Shown: positions 7,641 through 16,159, counted from the first letter of the stretch. The stretch: 38,631 nucleotides of DNA from Lachnospiraceae bacterium (GCA_030540075.1 JAUNWX010000006.1:13564-52194); one strand, 5' to 3'. Program-made: numbers and translations. Notes: generated by a model from the sequence alone, not told the origin.

Positions 7641-8423
7641 TTATGCTTCCGGAAGCCGCGGCGTGCGCCCCGACTTCTCCATCATCTCCTCATAGAGACC
7701 GCTGGCCGCCTCCGGCGAGTACCCGTACACGAGGAAGGCATCCAGCACATACGGCGAAAACCTAATCCCGGTCAGCGCCTTCGCGAACGCCATCGCCGCG
7801 ATCTCACCGAGCACCATCACCGTCGAGGTATTCTTCACCGGACCGACATTCCAGAGCCGGATCCGGTAGGTCCGCGTCCAGATCTCCTTCCGGTACTTCT
7901 CCTCAACGAAGTGAAAGATCTCATGCCCGAGCAGCAGCTTCGCGAGCGCGAAGCCCTCACCCATGAAAGCGTTTACACCATGCTGTGTAAAAAGCTCCTC
8001 GCCCTTCCGCACACCATCCATGAAGATATGGATCGTCTTCGGCTCGCGGAACTCTGCAAACAGTACACGCGAAGCGTTCTGTGGCATCTCCGGATAGTCC
8101 ACATCCAGCCCGAGATACGCGGCCAATGTCTCCGGGTCGCGACTTCCGCACTCCGCGGCCAGCTTTTCTGCGTATGTACGGCCACAGGCGATCGCCTGCT
8201 TCGTCAGCTCCAGACGCTCCGCATCACTGAACTTCCCGTTCAGCGGCTCACGCGAGAACGCATAGTATGCCCACTCCTCCTCCGGAATCGCACACAGATC
8301 CTCGACGATCATCTCCACCGGTCGCACCGTATAGTGCGGCATCTGACCATAGCTCGTACGCTGCTTTCCGAATAAGCCATCGGCGATCGGCTGCATGGCT
8401 TTCTTTAACTCTTCCTTCGTCAT
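7641..8423 (-). CDS. Uncharacterised HExxH putative metalloprotein
   Basis: A 260-residue protein not assigned to a named family. A gluzincin-like motif 'LLLGHEIFHFVEEKY' lies near residue 170 and a candidate third ligand in 'MVLGEIAAMAF' about 37 residues later, an arrangement seen in zincin-type metallopeptidases. The N-terminal half contains acidic helices and no signal peptide or membrane segment. Start ATG is preceded by AAAAGGAG, immediately after the terminator of the hydantoinase-like gene. Given neighbours acting on ring amides and lactones, a hydrolase or peptidase role is possible but unproven. Confidence 0.7.
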   Translation of the reverse strand: MTKEELKKAMQPIADGLFGKQRTSYGQMPHYTVRPVEMIVEDLCAIPEEEWAYYAFSREPLNGKFSDAERLELTKQAIACGRTYAEKLAAECGSRDPETLAAYLGLDVDYPEMPQNASRVLFAEFREPKTIHIFMDGVRKGEELFTQHGVNAFMGEGFALAKLLLGHEIFHFVEEKYRKEIWTRTYRIRLWNVGPVKNTSTVMVLGEIAAMAFAKALTGIRFSPYVLDAFLVYGYSPEAASGLYEEMMEKSGRTPRLPEA

Positions 8424-8437
8424 CGGCCTCTCCTTTT

Positions 8438-8463
8438 AAAACGGCCCCGCACAGGGCGGGGCC
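8438..8463 (-). terminator. Rho-independent terminator after the hydantoinase-like gene
   Basis: On the minus strand GGCCCCGC and GCGGGGCC form a perfect 8-bp stem followed by GTTTT. It abuts the ribosome site of the HExxH gene, so the downstream gene either relies on read-through or on a promoter within the region. Confidence 0.8.
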
Positions 8464-8579
8464 ATCTGTTTCTGAGTCCATGCCCGTGGCCCTCCATCTG
8501 CAGGGTCACGGATATGTGTACCGTTCATGTCGTCATCTCAGATGACGATCACGAAACTCTGAAATTTTATATGCTCAGT
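8464..8579. other. Spacer with two imperfect hairpins
   Basis: No gene seen. There is an imperfect stem CGTGGCCCT/AGGGTCACG near 8483-8512 and a palindrome GTCATCTCAGATGAC near 8532-8546, just after the stop of the hydantoinase-like gene. Confidence 0.35.
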
Positions 8580-10721
8580 TTATCTTACATCGTTGATGGA
8601 ACCGACGATGAGGATATCCTCATCCGGCTCACGATCCATGATATCGAGATCCATGAGGAGCATCACCTGATCGAGGTCTACCGCAGAGTAGTCGCATACA
8701 CGCGGACCTACACATACGAAGTAGTCCGGACGAAGGACGGTATCGGTCTTGAATACTGCAAGATCCTTCCACATCTCTTCTACCGCTTCCTTATACGCAC
8801 CGGCCTTTACCTTAACCGCAACGGCGTCGGAGCACTGTACCTTGATGAAGCCCTTCTTATCGACGATACGGATCGGATGACGATCACCCATCTCACCGGT
8901 GTAAACGTAGAACTTGTCACTCTTCTCTGCGAGGTGAACATTGCTTACCTTCTCACCGAAGTCTTCCTTCGCGAGGGTCTCGGCCTCGGCCTCATCACAC
9001 TCCTTCAGAAGGTCCGTGGTCTTTACCTCGGTGGAACCGGTTGCGATCGCGGTTACCTTACCGGTCTGGCTGTCGATCTCGATATGTACCTCGACGGTAT
9101 CAGGGGAAGCACCGGAACCGATCGCTGCATCGGTCGCCTCCTTCTTGAGCTCCTTGATATCCTCCTGGGTCGGGTTCGGAATCACTCGCTCGACAACGTC
9201 ACGTACCATCGAAAGAGCGACACCGATGGAGGAGATAACCTCTGCGTTCTCCGGGATGGAGTACTGAAGACCCATCTTCTTCGCGCAGTATGGAACGAGG
9301 GAAGCTGCACCACCGCCGCAGCCGACGAGCTTCATCGCGTCGTGGTCGAGCTGGTACTTATCGGCGAGTGCATTGATGCAGGCATTGACCTTCTCGAAGT
9401 CCTTATCGAGGATCTGGGTTGCGAGTTCCTCGACGGTGATGCCGAGCTTATCCGCTACCGGCTGCATGCACTTACGTGCGGCACTTGCATTACCATGTGC
9501 GAAGTACTTCTCATCGATGAGACCGAGTACGTTCGCTGCATCGGTGTTGGTGAAGCAGATACGCTTGCCGCTTGCAAGCTTCACTGCGACGTAATCGGAA
9601 GGATCGCCTGGCTTCGGGCTGAGCATCTCGATGGTCAGTGGGCCTGCATCGATCTCCTCCTCCGGTGTGAAGCACGCGTACTCACAGCCTGCGATATGTG
9701 CGGAACGAGGTCCGACATCCTCTACGCCGTGGTCGTTGATACGAACCATGGAGCCACCGGCACAGCCGAGGATACGTACGTCAAGGGAGTTGATATAGGT
9801 GTCGTGTCCACCGATCTGTGCGTAGTCAACACCCGGACGACCATTCTTGATGACGCCGATGTTGGTCGTGGTGCCACCTACCTCGAAGTAGATTGCATTG
9901 GACGCACGAAGGTACATGAGAGAACCCATAACGGAGGCTGCCGGGCCGGACAGTGCCGTCAGGATCGGACGCTTACGCATCTCGCTGATCTCCATAACAC
10001 CACCATCACCACGCATGATCATGAGCGGAACGGTGACACCGGCATTCCGAACGGAGGACTCGGTTGCGTTTGCGGTCGCCATCATCTTCGGAAGGATGGA
10101 AGCATTGATCGCTGCCGTACGTGTACGACGGGTCAGACCATAGAGCTTCGTGATATCGGACGCCATGGAAACCGGAAGGCCCTGTGCCTCTGCGAGGTCG
10201 TGGATCTTCACCTCTTCGTCCATGTTATCTACACCGAAGGCCATGGAAGCGACGATAACCTGGGAACCCTCACCACAGAGCTCCTTGATCGCGGTGTTGA
10301 TCTTCTCGTCGGACAGCTCCTTCTTCTTCAGGAAGCGGTTGTGTACCGGAATCTTACGGCCGACCTTCTCGTCGAGTACGATGTCCTTCAGGTTCAGCTG
10401 ACGCTTCGCGAGGAAGCCCTCGATTCCGCCACCTGCGACGCCAATGACACCGACGGAAGCGACATCACCCTCGATGAAGGCATTGGTCGCCTGTGTGGTC
10501 GAGTGCGCTACGAAAACGACGTCCTCCGGGGAGATGTTGTTCTCCTCCATACAGTTCTTAAAGGACTGAACGACACCGGCTGCTACACCGTCCTTATCGT
10601 CATGTGTGGTTTTTACCTCGTTCTTACCGATGATTTCGTGGGTAAGGTTATCCATAGCGACACACTTGGTGTAGGTTCCACCTACGTCGATACCCATACG
10701 AACAGCACGATGCTCTGACAT
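8580..10721 (-). CDS. Hydantoinase/oxoprolinase family protein (HyuA-type ASKHA ATPase), stand-alone
   Basis: A 713-residue HyuA-type protein. The N-terminal ATPase begins 'MGIDVGGTYTKCVAMD', followed by 'VAHSTTQATNAFIEGDV' near residue 80, 'LSGPAASVMGS' near 260, the second phosphate loop 'FEVGGTTTNIGVIKNG' near 280 and 'KLVGCGGGAASL' near 460. A C-terminal extension of roughly 190 residues carries predicted alternating strands. Characterised relatives couple ATP hydrolysis to opening of hydantoin or 5-oxoproline rings or to carboxylation, normally with a HyuB partner. No HyuB is encoded in the window. Start ATG at 10721 has GGAGGAG upstream; the frame extends further but without a ribosome site. 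Confidence 0.85.
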   Translation of the reverse strand: MSEHRAVRMGIDVGGTYTKCVAMDNLTHEIIGKNEVKTTHDDKDGVAAGVVQSFKNCMEENNISPEDVVFVAHSTTQATNAFIEGDVASVGVIGVAGGGIEGFLAKRQLNLKDIVLDEKVGRKIPVHNRFLKKKELSDEKINTAIKELCGEGSQVIVASMAFGVDNMDEEVKIHDLAEAQGLPVSMASDITKLYGLTRRTRTAAINASILPKMMATANATESSVRNAGVTVPLMIMRGDGGVMEISEMRKRPILTALSGPAASVMGSLMYLRASNAIYFEVGGTTTNIGVIKNGRPGVDYAQIGGHDTYINSLDVRILGCAGGSMVRINDHGVEDVGPRSAHIAGCEYACFTPEEEIDAGPLTIEMLSPKPGDPSDYVAVKLASGKRICFTNTDAANVLGLIDEKYFAHGNASAARKCMQPVADKLGITVEELATQILDKDFEKVNACINALADKYQLDHDAMKLVGCGGGAASLVPYCAKKMGLQYSIPENAEVISSIGVALSMVRDVVERVIPNPTQEDIKELKKEATDAAIGSGASPDTVEVHIEIDSQTGKVTAIATGSTEVKTTDLLKECDEAEAETLAKEDFGEKVSNVHLAEKSDKFYVYTGEMGDRHPIRIVDKKGFIKVQCSDAVAVKVKAGAYKEAVEEMWKDLAVFKTDTVLRPDYFVCVGPRVCDYSAVDLDQVMLLMDLDIMDREPDEDILIVGSINDVR

Positions 10722-10898
10722 GTTTTCTCCTCCTGAAATGTTTAAAGATAGATGATGATATGACTTTGAAACCGAATCCGCCCTGGCGGATCGTGAAATA
10801 TGCGGCAGTGTGATGAGCACCGGACGCACAGAGGTATAATCTCGCGGATTATCCTTATTTGAGGGATGTTGAAAATGTGCCTGATGGAACACTTTCAG
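10722..10898. other. Leader region of the hydantoinase-like gene
   Basis: No gene supported; the frame is open but lacks a start signal before 10721. A short stem TCCGCC-AGG-GGCGGA occurs near 10778-10793. A convincing promoter could not be chosen. Confidence 0.35.
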
Positions 10899-10931
10899 AA
10901 AAAGTGCCGCCGCCTCTGACAGCGGCGGCAC
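10899..10931 (-). terminator. Rho-independent terminator of the permease gene
   Basis: Minus-strand stem GTGCCGCCGC/GCGGCGGCAC (10 bp, 8-nt loop) followed by TTTTT. It separates the permease transcript from the hydantoinase-like gene. Confidence 0.88.
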
Positions 10932-10966
10932 CGCTTATGATTTAGATTTGTTTCAGCTGATCAGCA

Positions 10967-12349
10967 TCAGATGAACCACTCTGCACCGAGACCACCAACA
11001 CAAACGAAGGTCAGGATGTAGAGGATGATACCTGTGATGTAAGCAAACGGAATCGAGAGCTTCAGGTAATCCTTCGAATCAACCTTGGTGTACGCAAGAC
11101 CCCATGCAACCCAGGACTGCGTGATGCAGGATCCGATGTTTACAGTGATGGTCGGAATTGCGAATACACAGTACAGGAACGGGATGGAGAAGGAAGCCAC
11201 ACCACGAAGTACGCCGAGGGTAGCTGCACCACAGCCTACGAGGGTCATCGGTCCACGGAAGAGGCCGAGGCCGAGCAGAACTGCGAAGAGGATACATACG
11301 ACGAGCTCGCTCTTCGGCATCACCGGTCCGAGGATGACCTTGAAGAACGGAGATGCATAGCTTGCAACCTGGTTGAACATCGGAAGCGTTAACAGGAAGC
11401 CTACGAGCGGAGCGGTATCAACGACACCATCATAGTACAGCTTGTTGACGAGCTGGCAGTTCTCCTTGAAGGTACCCTTCATCTTGCCGCAGAGGAAAAG
11501 TGCTGCGAAGCCGGCGATGACGAAACCACCGATCACGGAGAAGTCAAGCCAGATCTTCAGTACGACCGGAACGATCGGAAGAAGCAGTGTGTAGATCGGA
11601 GCATCCTTCTGCTCTGCACCACGGGTCTGCGCTGCCCATGCGTGGCTGGTCTTGCTCTTCTTAAGGAAGATTGCAGAAAGAACCGTTGCAAGAACGACAG
11701 AAATGACGACTGCTGCATAACCCCAACGGCCTGCATACCAGCCGAGAGTGAAGTCCGGCATCTCATCGACACCGATGAAGAATGCACGATACTGTGCGAA
11801 GTTAACCGGGTTCAGATAGATACCAGCGGCTACCGACTCCATGAAGGAGAACATCGCGATGGCCTTCGGAACACCGAGGGACATCATGATCGGAAGTACG
11901 ATGACACCGATCGCGATAACAGGACCTGCACCGGTCATCGCAGTGAAGATGATCGCGGTTACGATGTTGAGAAGCGCGATGGTAATGATCGGCTTATCAC
12001 CGCCGAGCTCTACGGTCTTACGAATAAGTGTAGAAGCGATACCGGTCTCCATGAGTACGCGACCGAACCAGGCACCCCAGCATACGTTTACGAGGGTGGT
12101 ACCCCAGCCTTCCGGTGCGGACTGGAAGATCTTGTTGAGGATCACCATGATCTTCACCGGCTCACCGTTGCTGTAGAATGCGGTGGTGGAGAGGAACTCA
12201 GGTGTTGCAAAGTTTGCACCAAGCAGGGACAGAACCGTCCATGCGATCGTGATCAGCAGGAAGCCGATCATCAGGTTGTGGCCCTTAACGCAGTAATATG
12301 CGAGACCGAAGAATGAGAGAAGCAGTAAAATACCAACTACAAACTCCAT
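10967..12349 (-). CDS. Carboxylate-type permease (ion transporter superfamily, GntP/CitM/Dcu-like)
   Basis: A 460-residue polytopic membrane protein with about 11-12 hydrophobic segments, starting 'MEFVVGILLLLSFFGLAYYCVKG'. Two similarly organised halves each contain small-residue-rich re-entrant-like segments: 'IFTAMTGAGPVIAIGVIVLP' in the first half, and 'LGLFRGPMTLVGCGAATLG' with 'PTITVNIGSCITQSWVAWG' in the second. This is the architecture of GntP, CitMHS and Dcu carriers for gluconate, citrate and dicarboxylates. The precise family and substrate are uncertain. It lies between a GntR regulator and the hydantoinase-like gene and probably imports the island's substrate. The start has AAAGGGG upstream. 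Confidence 0.75.
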   Translation of the reverse strand: MEFVVGILLLLSFFGLAYYCVKGHNLMIGFLLITIAWTVLSLLGANFATPEFLSTTAFYSNGEPVKIMVILNKIFQSAPEGWGTTLVNVCWGAWFGRVLMETGIASTLIRKTVELGGDKPIITIALLNIVTAIIFTAMTGAGPVIAIGVIVLPIMMSLGVPKAIAMFSFMESVAAGIYLNPVNFAQYRAFFIGVDEMPDFTLGWYAGRWGYAAVVISVVLATVLSAIFLKKSKTSHAWAAQTRGAEQKDAPIYTLLLPIVPVVLKIWLDFSVIGGFVIAGFAALFLCGKMKGTFKENCQLVNKLYYDGVVDTAPLVGFLLTLPMFNQVASYASPFFKVILGPVMPKSELVVCILFAVLLGLGLFRGPMTLVGCGAATLGVLRGVASFSIPFLYCVFAIPTITVNIGSCITQSWVAWGLAYTKVDSKDYLKLSIPFAYITGIILYILTFVCVGGLGAEWFI

Positions 12350-12538
12350 AGGAATACCCCTTTCTTATTACCTTTGAAATATTTGATCAATGGTTGTGAT
12401 TTGATGTTTTCCCATACTCATCATGGGAAGCATCGGATTTAAAAACGCTCCTCCTCTCTTCTTATAAAATTCTTTTTATATGGATCCCAGGTTCAGACTG
12501 TGATCCATGGAAAGTCTCGCCGATACGAAGGCAAGGCT

Positions 12539-13279
12539 CTAAAAAGCTAAGTACTCGTTCGGCTCACTCGCCTCGAAATATTGCGGGTAGATACGACGGA
12601 GATAATCGCCGTCCCGTGCGATGAAGCCGAGATGCTGCCGGTTGAGCACGGAAAGTGCATCGGCATCTCTCCTGCGCAGTGAATCCAGCATCATGCGGTG
12701 CTCGGTCAGGTGATTTTCCCAGCTGCCGACGGAAATCATGTGGGTTTCGTAGCTGTAGGTCATGATCTGCAGCTGTCGGATCCGAAGCATGTCGCAGTTG
12801 ATGAAGGAATAGGTATCCCAGGTCTCTTCCCGACCCAGGAAGCCATACATGAGCTTATGCATGTTCGTGTCTTCGTCGAGCAGGCGTTCAGTCTCGTGTG
12901 CTTCACAGTACTTCCGCTGCAGCCGGAGGCTCTCCTCGAGTGCTGCCATCTGCTCATCCGTGATACCCTGCTGGCAGAGCGTCCGAAGTACATCCTCTTC
13001 CAGTACGGTACGCATGAACACGATCTGATTCACCCGTGGAATCGAGATCAGACTGACCTGGGTGCCGCGCTGCGGATAAACCTCCACGCACTGCTCTTCC
13101 ACCAGTCGTGCGATCGCTTCCCGGATCGGTGCCCGGCTCGTGTTCATCTGTGCGGCCAGCGAGTTCTCACTGAGGGCCTCGCCCGGCTGCAGGGTGAAGT
13201 TGATGATATCGTGTCGAAGCTGTCGATATACACTTTCGGAAGCCGTCAGGGTTTCCTCTGCTTCTGTCACCGGTGCCAT
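12539..13279 (-). CDS. GntR family transcriptional regulator (FCD type)
   Basis: A 246-residue regulator. Winged helix: 'FTLQPGEALSENSLAAQMNTSRAPIREAIARL' around residues 28-60 and wing 'YPQRGTQVSLI'. FCD domain follows with candidate metal ligands in 'DEDTNMHKLMYGFLG' and 'NHLTEHRMMLDSL'. ATG at 13279 is chosen over an in-frame GTG two codons earlier because AGGAGG lies 5 nt before it. It directly precedes the permease gene on the same strand. Its own upstream region carries repeated ATCTGCATACAAG boxes that are candidate operators. Confidence 0.9.
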   Translation of the reverse strand: MAPVTEAEETLTASESVYRQLRHDIINFTLQPGEALSENSLAAQMNTSRAPIREAIARLVEEQCVEVYPQRGTQVSLISIPRVNQIVFMRTVLEEDVLRTLCQQGITDEQMAALEESLRLQRKYCEAHETERLLDEDTNMHKLMYGFLGREETWDTYSFINCDMLRIRQLQIMTYSYETHMISVGSWENHLTEHRMMLDSLRRRDADALSVLNRQHLGFIARDGDYLRRIYPQYFEASEPNEYLAF

Positions 13280-13346
13280 ACACACACCTCCTGTATCTCA
13301 TCCGGGGCACACCCGCGCAGGCGGGCGTGTCGTCGGTCTATCCTTT

Positions 13347-13618
13347 ATCTGTATACAAGCAGCGCATACAAGCTCGTGCCCTGCTTCTCAGGATTTCGCA
13401 TCTGCATACAGATTATCGCCTCTATTCCGTGCTTTTCTATCTGCATACAAGTTTTTCATACAAGGCGTTGCTATCTGCAACGTTCGTATGACAAGAAAAT
13501 ATCACAATCGTTGTATTTATGCAAGTACATTTCAACGCATTTCCATATATTTGACAAATTATTCCATCGCTTTTTGTGCAATCTGTACATGTATTTTACA
13601 AATCTATCTGCATACAAG
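13347..13618. promoter_or_regulatory. Cluster of ATCTGCATACAAG boxes upstream of the GntR gene
   Basis: Near-identical 12-13-bp boxes occur at 13347-13359 (ATCTGTATACAAG), 13400-13411, 13439-13451 and 13606-13618. Shorter CATACAAG versions occur at 13365-13372 and 13457-13464. The core TTGTATACA/TTGTATGCA on the complement fits the GT...AC operator pattern of FadR-type GntR proteins. The region is AT-rich and otherwise gene-free. Inferred as autoregulatory operators; binding is untested. Confidence 0.5.
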
Positions 13619-13633
13619 TTGAATGGCCGTTTT

Positions 13634-13688
13634 TTTTAAAAATGGAGGGGAGGCAACGGAAGCACTGTGCTTTCGTTGTCTCCCCTCC
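13634..13688 (-). terminator. Terminator of the exporter operon, derived from a P-type palindrome (P-F)
   Basis: Minus-strand arms of about 21 nt (13668-13688 and 13644-13664) pair around a 3-nt loop and run into ATTTTTAAAAAAAA, a strong terminator 18 nt after the exporter gene. The sequence includes GCTTCCGTTGCC next to an AGTGC loop, resembling the P-family arm GCCTCCGTTGCC next to AGTACTGTG. It may be a P element reshaped into a terminator. Confidence 0.75.
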
Positions 13689-13705
13689 GGGGTTTCTTAT
13701 CAGAA

Positions 13706-14167
13706 TCAGCGGTGTTTCTTTCTGGCGTATGCTTTCCGAAGATTCGTCAGAAAGCCCGCCACGTAGGCTGCGATGATGATGCCGAGGGCGATGGCGCCGG
13801 CTTCGGCCAGCACGAGCTTCAAAGTCTCACCGAAATGCGCCGTATCCCCTTCGATCAGACTGTACATCGCATAGTACAGACCGCCGCCCGGGAATTCCGG
13901 GATCAGCATCGGGCCCAGCATGACGACCACCGGGGTCTTGATGATCCGTGCCAGAATCTCACTCCACGCGGCGATCGTCAGACCGGAGGCCAGCATACCG
14001 AAGGTTTTTCCGTAGCCGGCGTGCTGACATACGATATAGGCTGCCCAGCCGATCGCACTGCCGACCACGATGGAGATCAGTGCTTTTCTGTTTCGTACAC
14101 CAAATAAAATCGCAAAGGCGAGGGAACTGATCGCTCCCATCAGTGTCTGTATGATATCTGCCTGCAT
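13706..14167 (-). CDS. Threonine/serine exporter family, C-terminal-type subunit (ThrE_2, YjjB-like)
   Basis: A 153-residue membrane protein with about four to five hydrophobic helices. It has the 'AFAILFGVRNRKAL' start and the conserved 'PMLIPEFPGGGLYYAMYSLIEGD' region typical of the short half of split ThrE exporters (DUF3815). The final residues 'RKAYARKKHR' are basic. It lies 2 nt downstream of the gene for the larger half, indicating a two-component exporter encoded in one operon. ThrE-type systems export threonine/serine, and YjjP/YjjB homologues have been linked to succinate; substrate is undetermined. Confidence 0.88.
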   Translation of the reverse strand: MQADIIQTLMGAISSLAFAILFGVRNRKALISIVVGSAIGWAAYIVCQHAGYGKTFGMLASGLTIAAWSEILARIIKTPVVVMLGPMLIPEFPGGGLYYAMYSLIEGDTAHFGETLKLVLAEAGAIALGIIIAAYVAGFLTNLRKAYARKKHR

Positions 14168-14169
14168 CC

Positions 14170-14946
14170 TTAACCTCCTGCCAAAAGCACAATGGCAAAT
14201 CCGAGGGCCACCGATACGGCCTTCAGAATCGCTTCACTCAGATTCAGTACGCCACTGACGGTGTCTCCGTTGATCATGTCACGAAGAGAGTTCGTCAGCT
14301 GCATCCCCGGAATCACCAGCATGATGTTTCCGATCATGATTTTATCCGGATGCACGCCGATGCCGAGACGAACGAGGAGCAGAACTGCGATTGCCGTGAC
14401 AGCACTGCAGATGGAGGTCTGGATCAGGCTGTTCATCTGCAGATGTGCACTCATACAGATCATCCCATACAGGACCATGCCGGAAAGAGCGGATGCGATG
14501 CCATCTGGAAAGGTTCCGCCGAGAAAAATCGAAAGAGAAAACGAAATGACCATATACATCAGAAGATCCAGCCACCACGGAGCGGTCTTTTCCAGCCGTA
14601 CACGCCTGAGTTCGTCGCGGAACTCCTCCATGGATATCTCGCCATGACAGAAGTGCCGGGACAGTGCATTGACCTCCTCGACCTTTCCGAGACCGGTGAC
14701 ACGGGCTTTTATACGACGACTTTCGGTCATCGTCGTCCCGTCCGGAAGAAACGCCGTGGCAGCGATATACGATGTGATCGTAAACACATCCACCCGATCA
14801 AATCCACATGCCCGTCCGATACGCTGGACAGTATCTTCTACACGGCTGACCTCTGCGCCATAGGTCAGCAGCAGCTCACCCGCATTCATCGCACTGCTGA
14901 GACCGATGCTGAGCTGCGTCTTCTGAACATTTACCTGTTCTTCCAT
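14170..14946 (-). CDS. Threonine/serine exporter family, N-terminal-type subunit (ThrE, DUF1212, YjjP-like)
   Basis: 258 residues. The soluble N-terminal domain shows DUF1212 signatures: 'AGELLLTYGAEVSRVEDTVQRI' followed by 'VDVFTITSYIAATAF'. Five hydrophobic helices then follow, including 'MYMVISFSLSIFLGG' and 'IMLVIPGMQLTNSLRDMINGD', the conserved ThrE motif. ATG at 14946 is chosen over an upstream in-frame ATG (15015) because GGAG lies 9 nt before it and because the longer form would begin inside the rpoA terminator. Confidence 0.88.
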   Translation of the reverse strand: MEEQVNVQKTQLSIGLSSAMNAGELLLTYGAEVSRVEDTVQRIGRACGFDRVDVFTITSYIAATAFLPDGTTMTESRRIKARVTGLGKVEEVNALSRHFCHGEISMEEFRDELRRVRLEKTAPWWLDLLMYMVISFSLSIFLGGTFPDGIASALSGMVLYGMICMSAHLQMNSLIQTSICSAVTAIAVLLLVRLGIGVHPDKIMIGNIMLVIPGMQLTNSLRDMINGDTVSGVLNLSEAILKAVSVALGFAIVLLAGG

Positions 14947-14979
14947 GCTGATTTTCTCCACATTTCGTTTTTTTATAAC

Positions 14980-15009
14980 AAAAATGGCTGCTTCCCGGAG
15001 GAAGCAACC
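14980..15009 (-). terminator. Rho-independent terminator of rpoA
   Basis: Minus-strand stem GGTTGCTTCC/GGAAGCAGCC (10 bp with one G-T, 4-nt loop) followed by ATTTTTG, about 50 nt after the rpoA stop. No rplQ follows, so rpoA is a single-gene unit. Confidence 0.9.
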
Positions 15010-15062
15010 ATACACTATGCTATTACTATATCGGTCTAACTTTTCAGCTCAAAATCAGGCGA

Positions 15063-16019
15063 TTACTCTGCCTCTCTCGTCGCAAGGGAAATTCCCAGAG
15101 AATCCATCTTTGCGAGGATCTCATCAATCGACTTGCGGCCCATGTTACGAACCTTGCTGAGGTCCTCCATGGTCTTCGCACGGAGATCACCGACGGTGTT
15201 GATACCGGCTCTCTTTAAGCAGTTGTACGAACGAACGCTGAGCTCGAGCTCGTCGATGCTCATGTTATCGATATCACCTGCATCGGTCTCGGCCTCACTG
15301 CCACCTTCAGTATCAGTGCTGGTCGGCTGTGCGGAATCCATGTTTGCAAACAGCTGAAGGTGAGACTCGAAGATACGTGCGGAAAGGGATACTGCATCCT
15401 CCGGTGACATCGCACCGTTGGTCGTTACGTCGAGGGTCAGCTTCTCCTCCTGACCGTCCTCCAGCGGATCGATCATGAGGTTAACCTTCGTCACCGGGCA
15501 GAAAATGGAGTCTACAGCGATAACGCCGATCGGCAGATCGCTGCGATCACGTGTATTGGCACCGTCATAGCCACGGCCCTTTACGATCTTGATCTCCATG
15601 TAGAGTCTGGTTTCCTTACCGGAAAGGGTAGCGATTACCTGATCCGGGTTGATGATCTCGACCTCGGAGCTTACCTTGATATCCGAACCACGTACGATAC
15701 CCTCGCCGGCATAATCGATGTATGCCATAACCGGATCATCGCTCGTTGCGGTGTTTCTGATCGCAAGCTTCTTTAAATTAAGGATGATATCGCCGACATC
15801 CTCCTTCACACCAGGGATGGATGAGAACTCATGATAAACGCCGTCGATTTTCACCTCGCTGACTGCAGCACCCGGCATGGATGAAAGAAGAATACGTCTT
15901 AAAGAGTTACCGATGACGGTACCCTCACCCTTCGCAAGTGGTGCACATACGAAACGGCCAAACTTCTTATCATCTGAGAGCTGCTCGACTTCGAGAACCG
16001 GTTTGATATCTACTGCCAT
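15063..16019 (-). CDS. rpoA: DNA-directed RNA polymerase alpha subunit
   Basis: A full-length 318-residue alpha subunit. The N-terminal dimerisation domain has 'GRFVCAPLAKGEGTVIGNSLRRILLSSMPGAAVSEVKIDG' features (positions about 21-60) and 'EFSSIPGVKEDVGDIILNLKKL'. An acidic linker (about 230-250) leads to a complete C-terminal domain with the helix-hairpin-helix segments 'LELSVRSYNCLKRAGINTVG' and 'KVRNMGRKSIDEI' that contact UP elements and activators. It has its own promoter and terminator, between a ThrE-type exporter and a plasmid rep gene. This is unlike the usual place in the rpsK-rpsD-rpoA-rplQ operon, so it is probably a second copy; that depends on the rest of the genome. The start has AAAGAGGT upstream. 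Confidence 0.95.
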   Translation of the reverse strand: MAVDIKPVLEVEQLSDDKKFGRFVCAPLAKGEGTVIGNSLRRILLSSMPGAAVSEVKIDGVYHEFSSIPGVKEDVGDIILNLKKLAIRNTATSDDPVMAYIDYAGEGIVRGSDIKVSSEVEIINPDQVIATLSGKETRLYMEIKIVKGRGYDGANTRDRSDLPIGVIAVDSIFCPVTKVNLMIDPLEDGQEEKLTLDVTTNGAMSPEDAVSLSARIFESHLQLFANMDSAQPTSTDTEGGSEAETDAGDIDNMSIDELELSVRSYNCLKRAGINTVGDLRAKTMEDLSKVRNMGRKSIDEILAKMDSLGISLATREAE

Positions 16020-16131
16020 TACCCTACCTCTTTATATAAATCTATGAACGAATTGACAACAGCAGATCCTAGAAGCATCCCTGCACATATCAAAGCACAT
16101 AGTGATGCTATTTTTAGAATCAAGCTATTCT

Positions 16132-16159
16132 ATTATAGCGTTAATTTTTTTCTTGTCCA
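16132..16159 (-). promoter_or_regulatory. Promoter of rpoA
   Basis: Minus strand TGGACA (16154-16159) and perfect TATAAT (16132-16137) with a 16-nt AT-rich spacer. The predicted leader is about 105 nt. Confidence 0.7.

Noticed and set aside
8514-10718. Long open frame of 734 codons on the plus strand opposite the hydantoinase-like gene
   Set aside because: It is an exact antisense shadow of a well-conserved ASKHA-fold gene, has no ribosome site, and its translation is unlike any folded protein (rich in Leu/Asp/Thr/Arg from codon complement).
14946-15015. Longer start for the ThrE-type N-terminal subunit at 15015
   Set aside because: It would start inside the rpoA terminator hairpin and has no ribosome site; the ATG at 14946 does.
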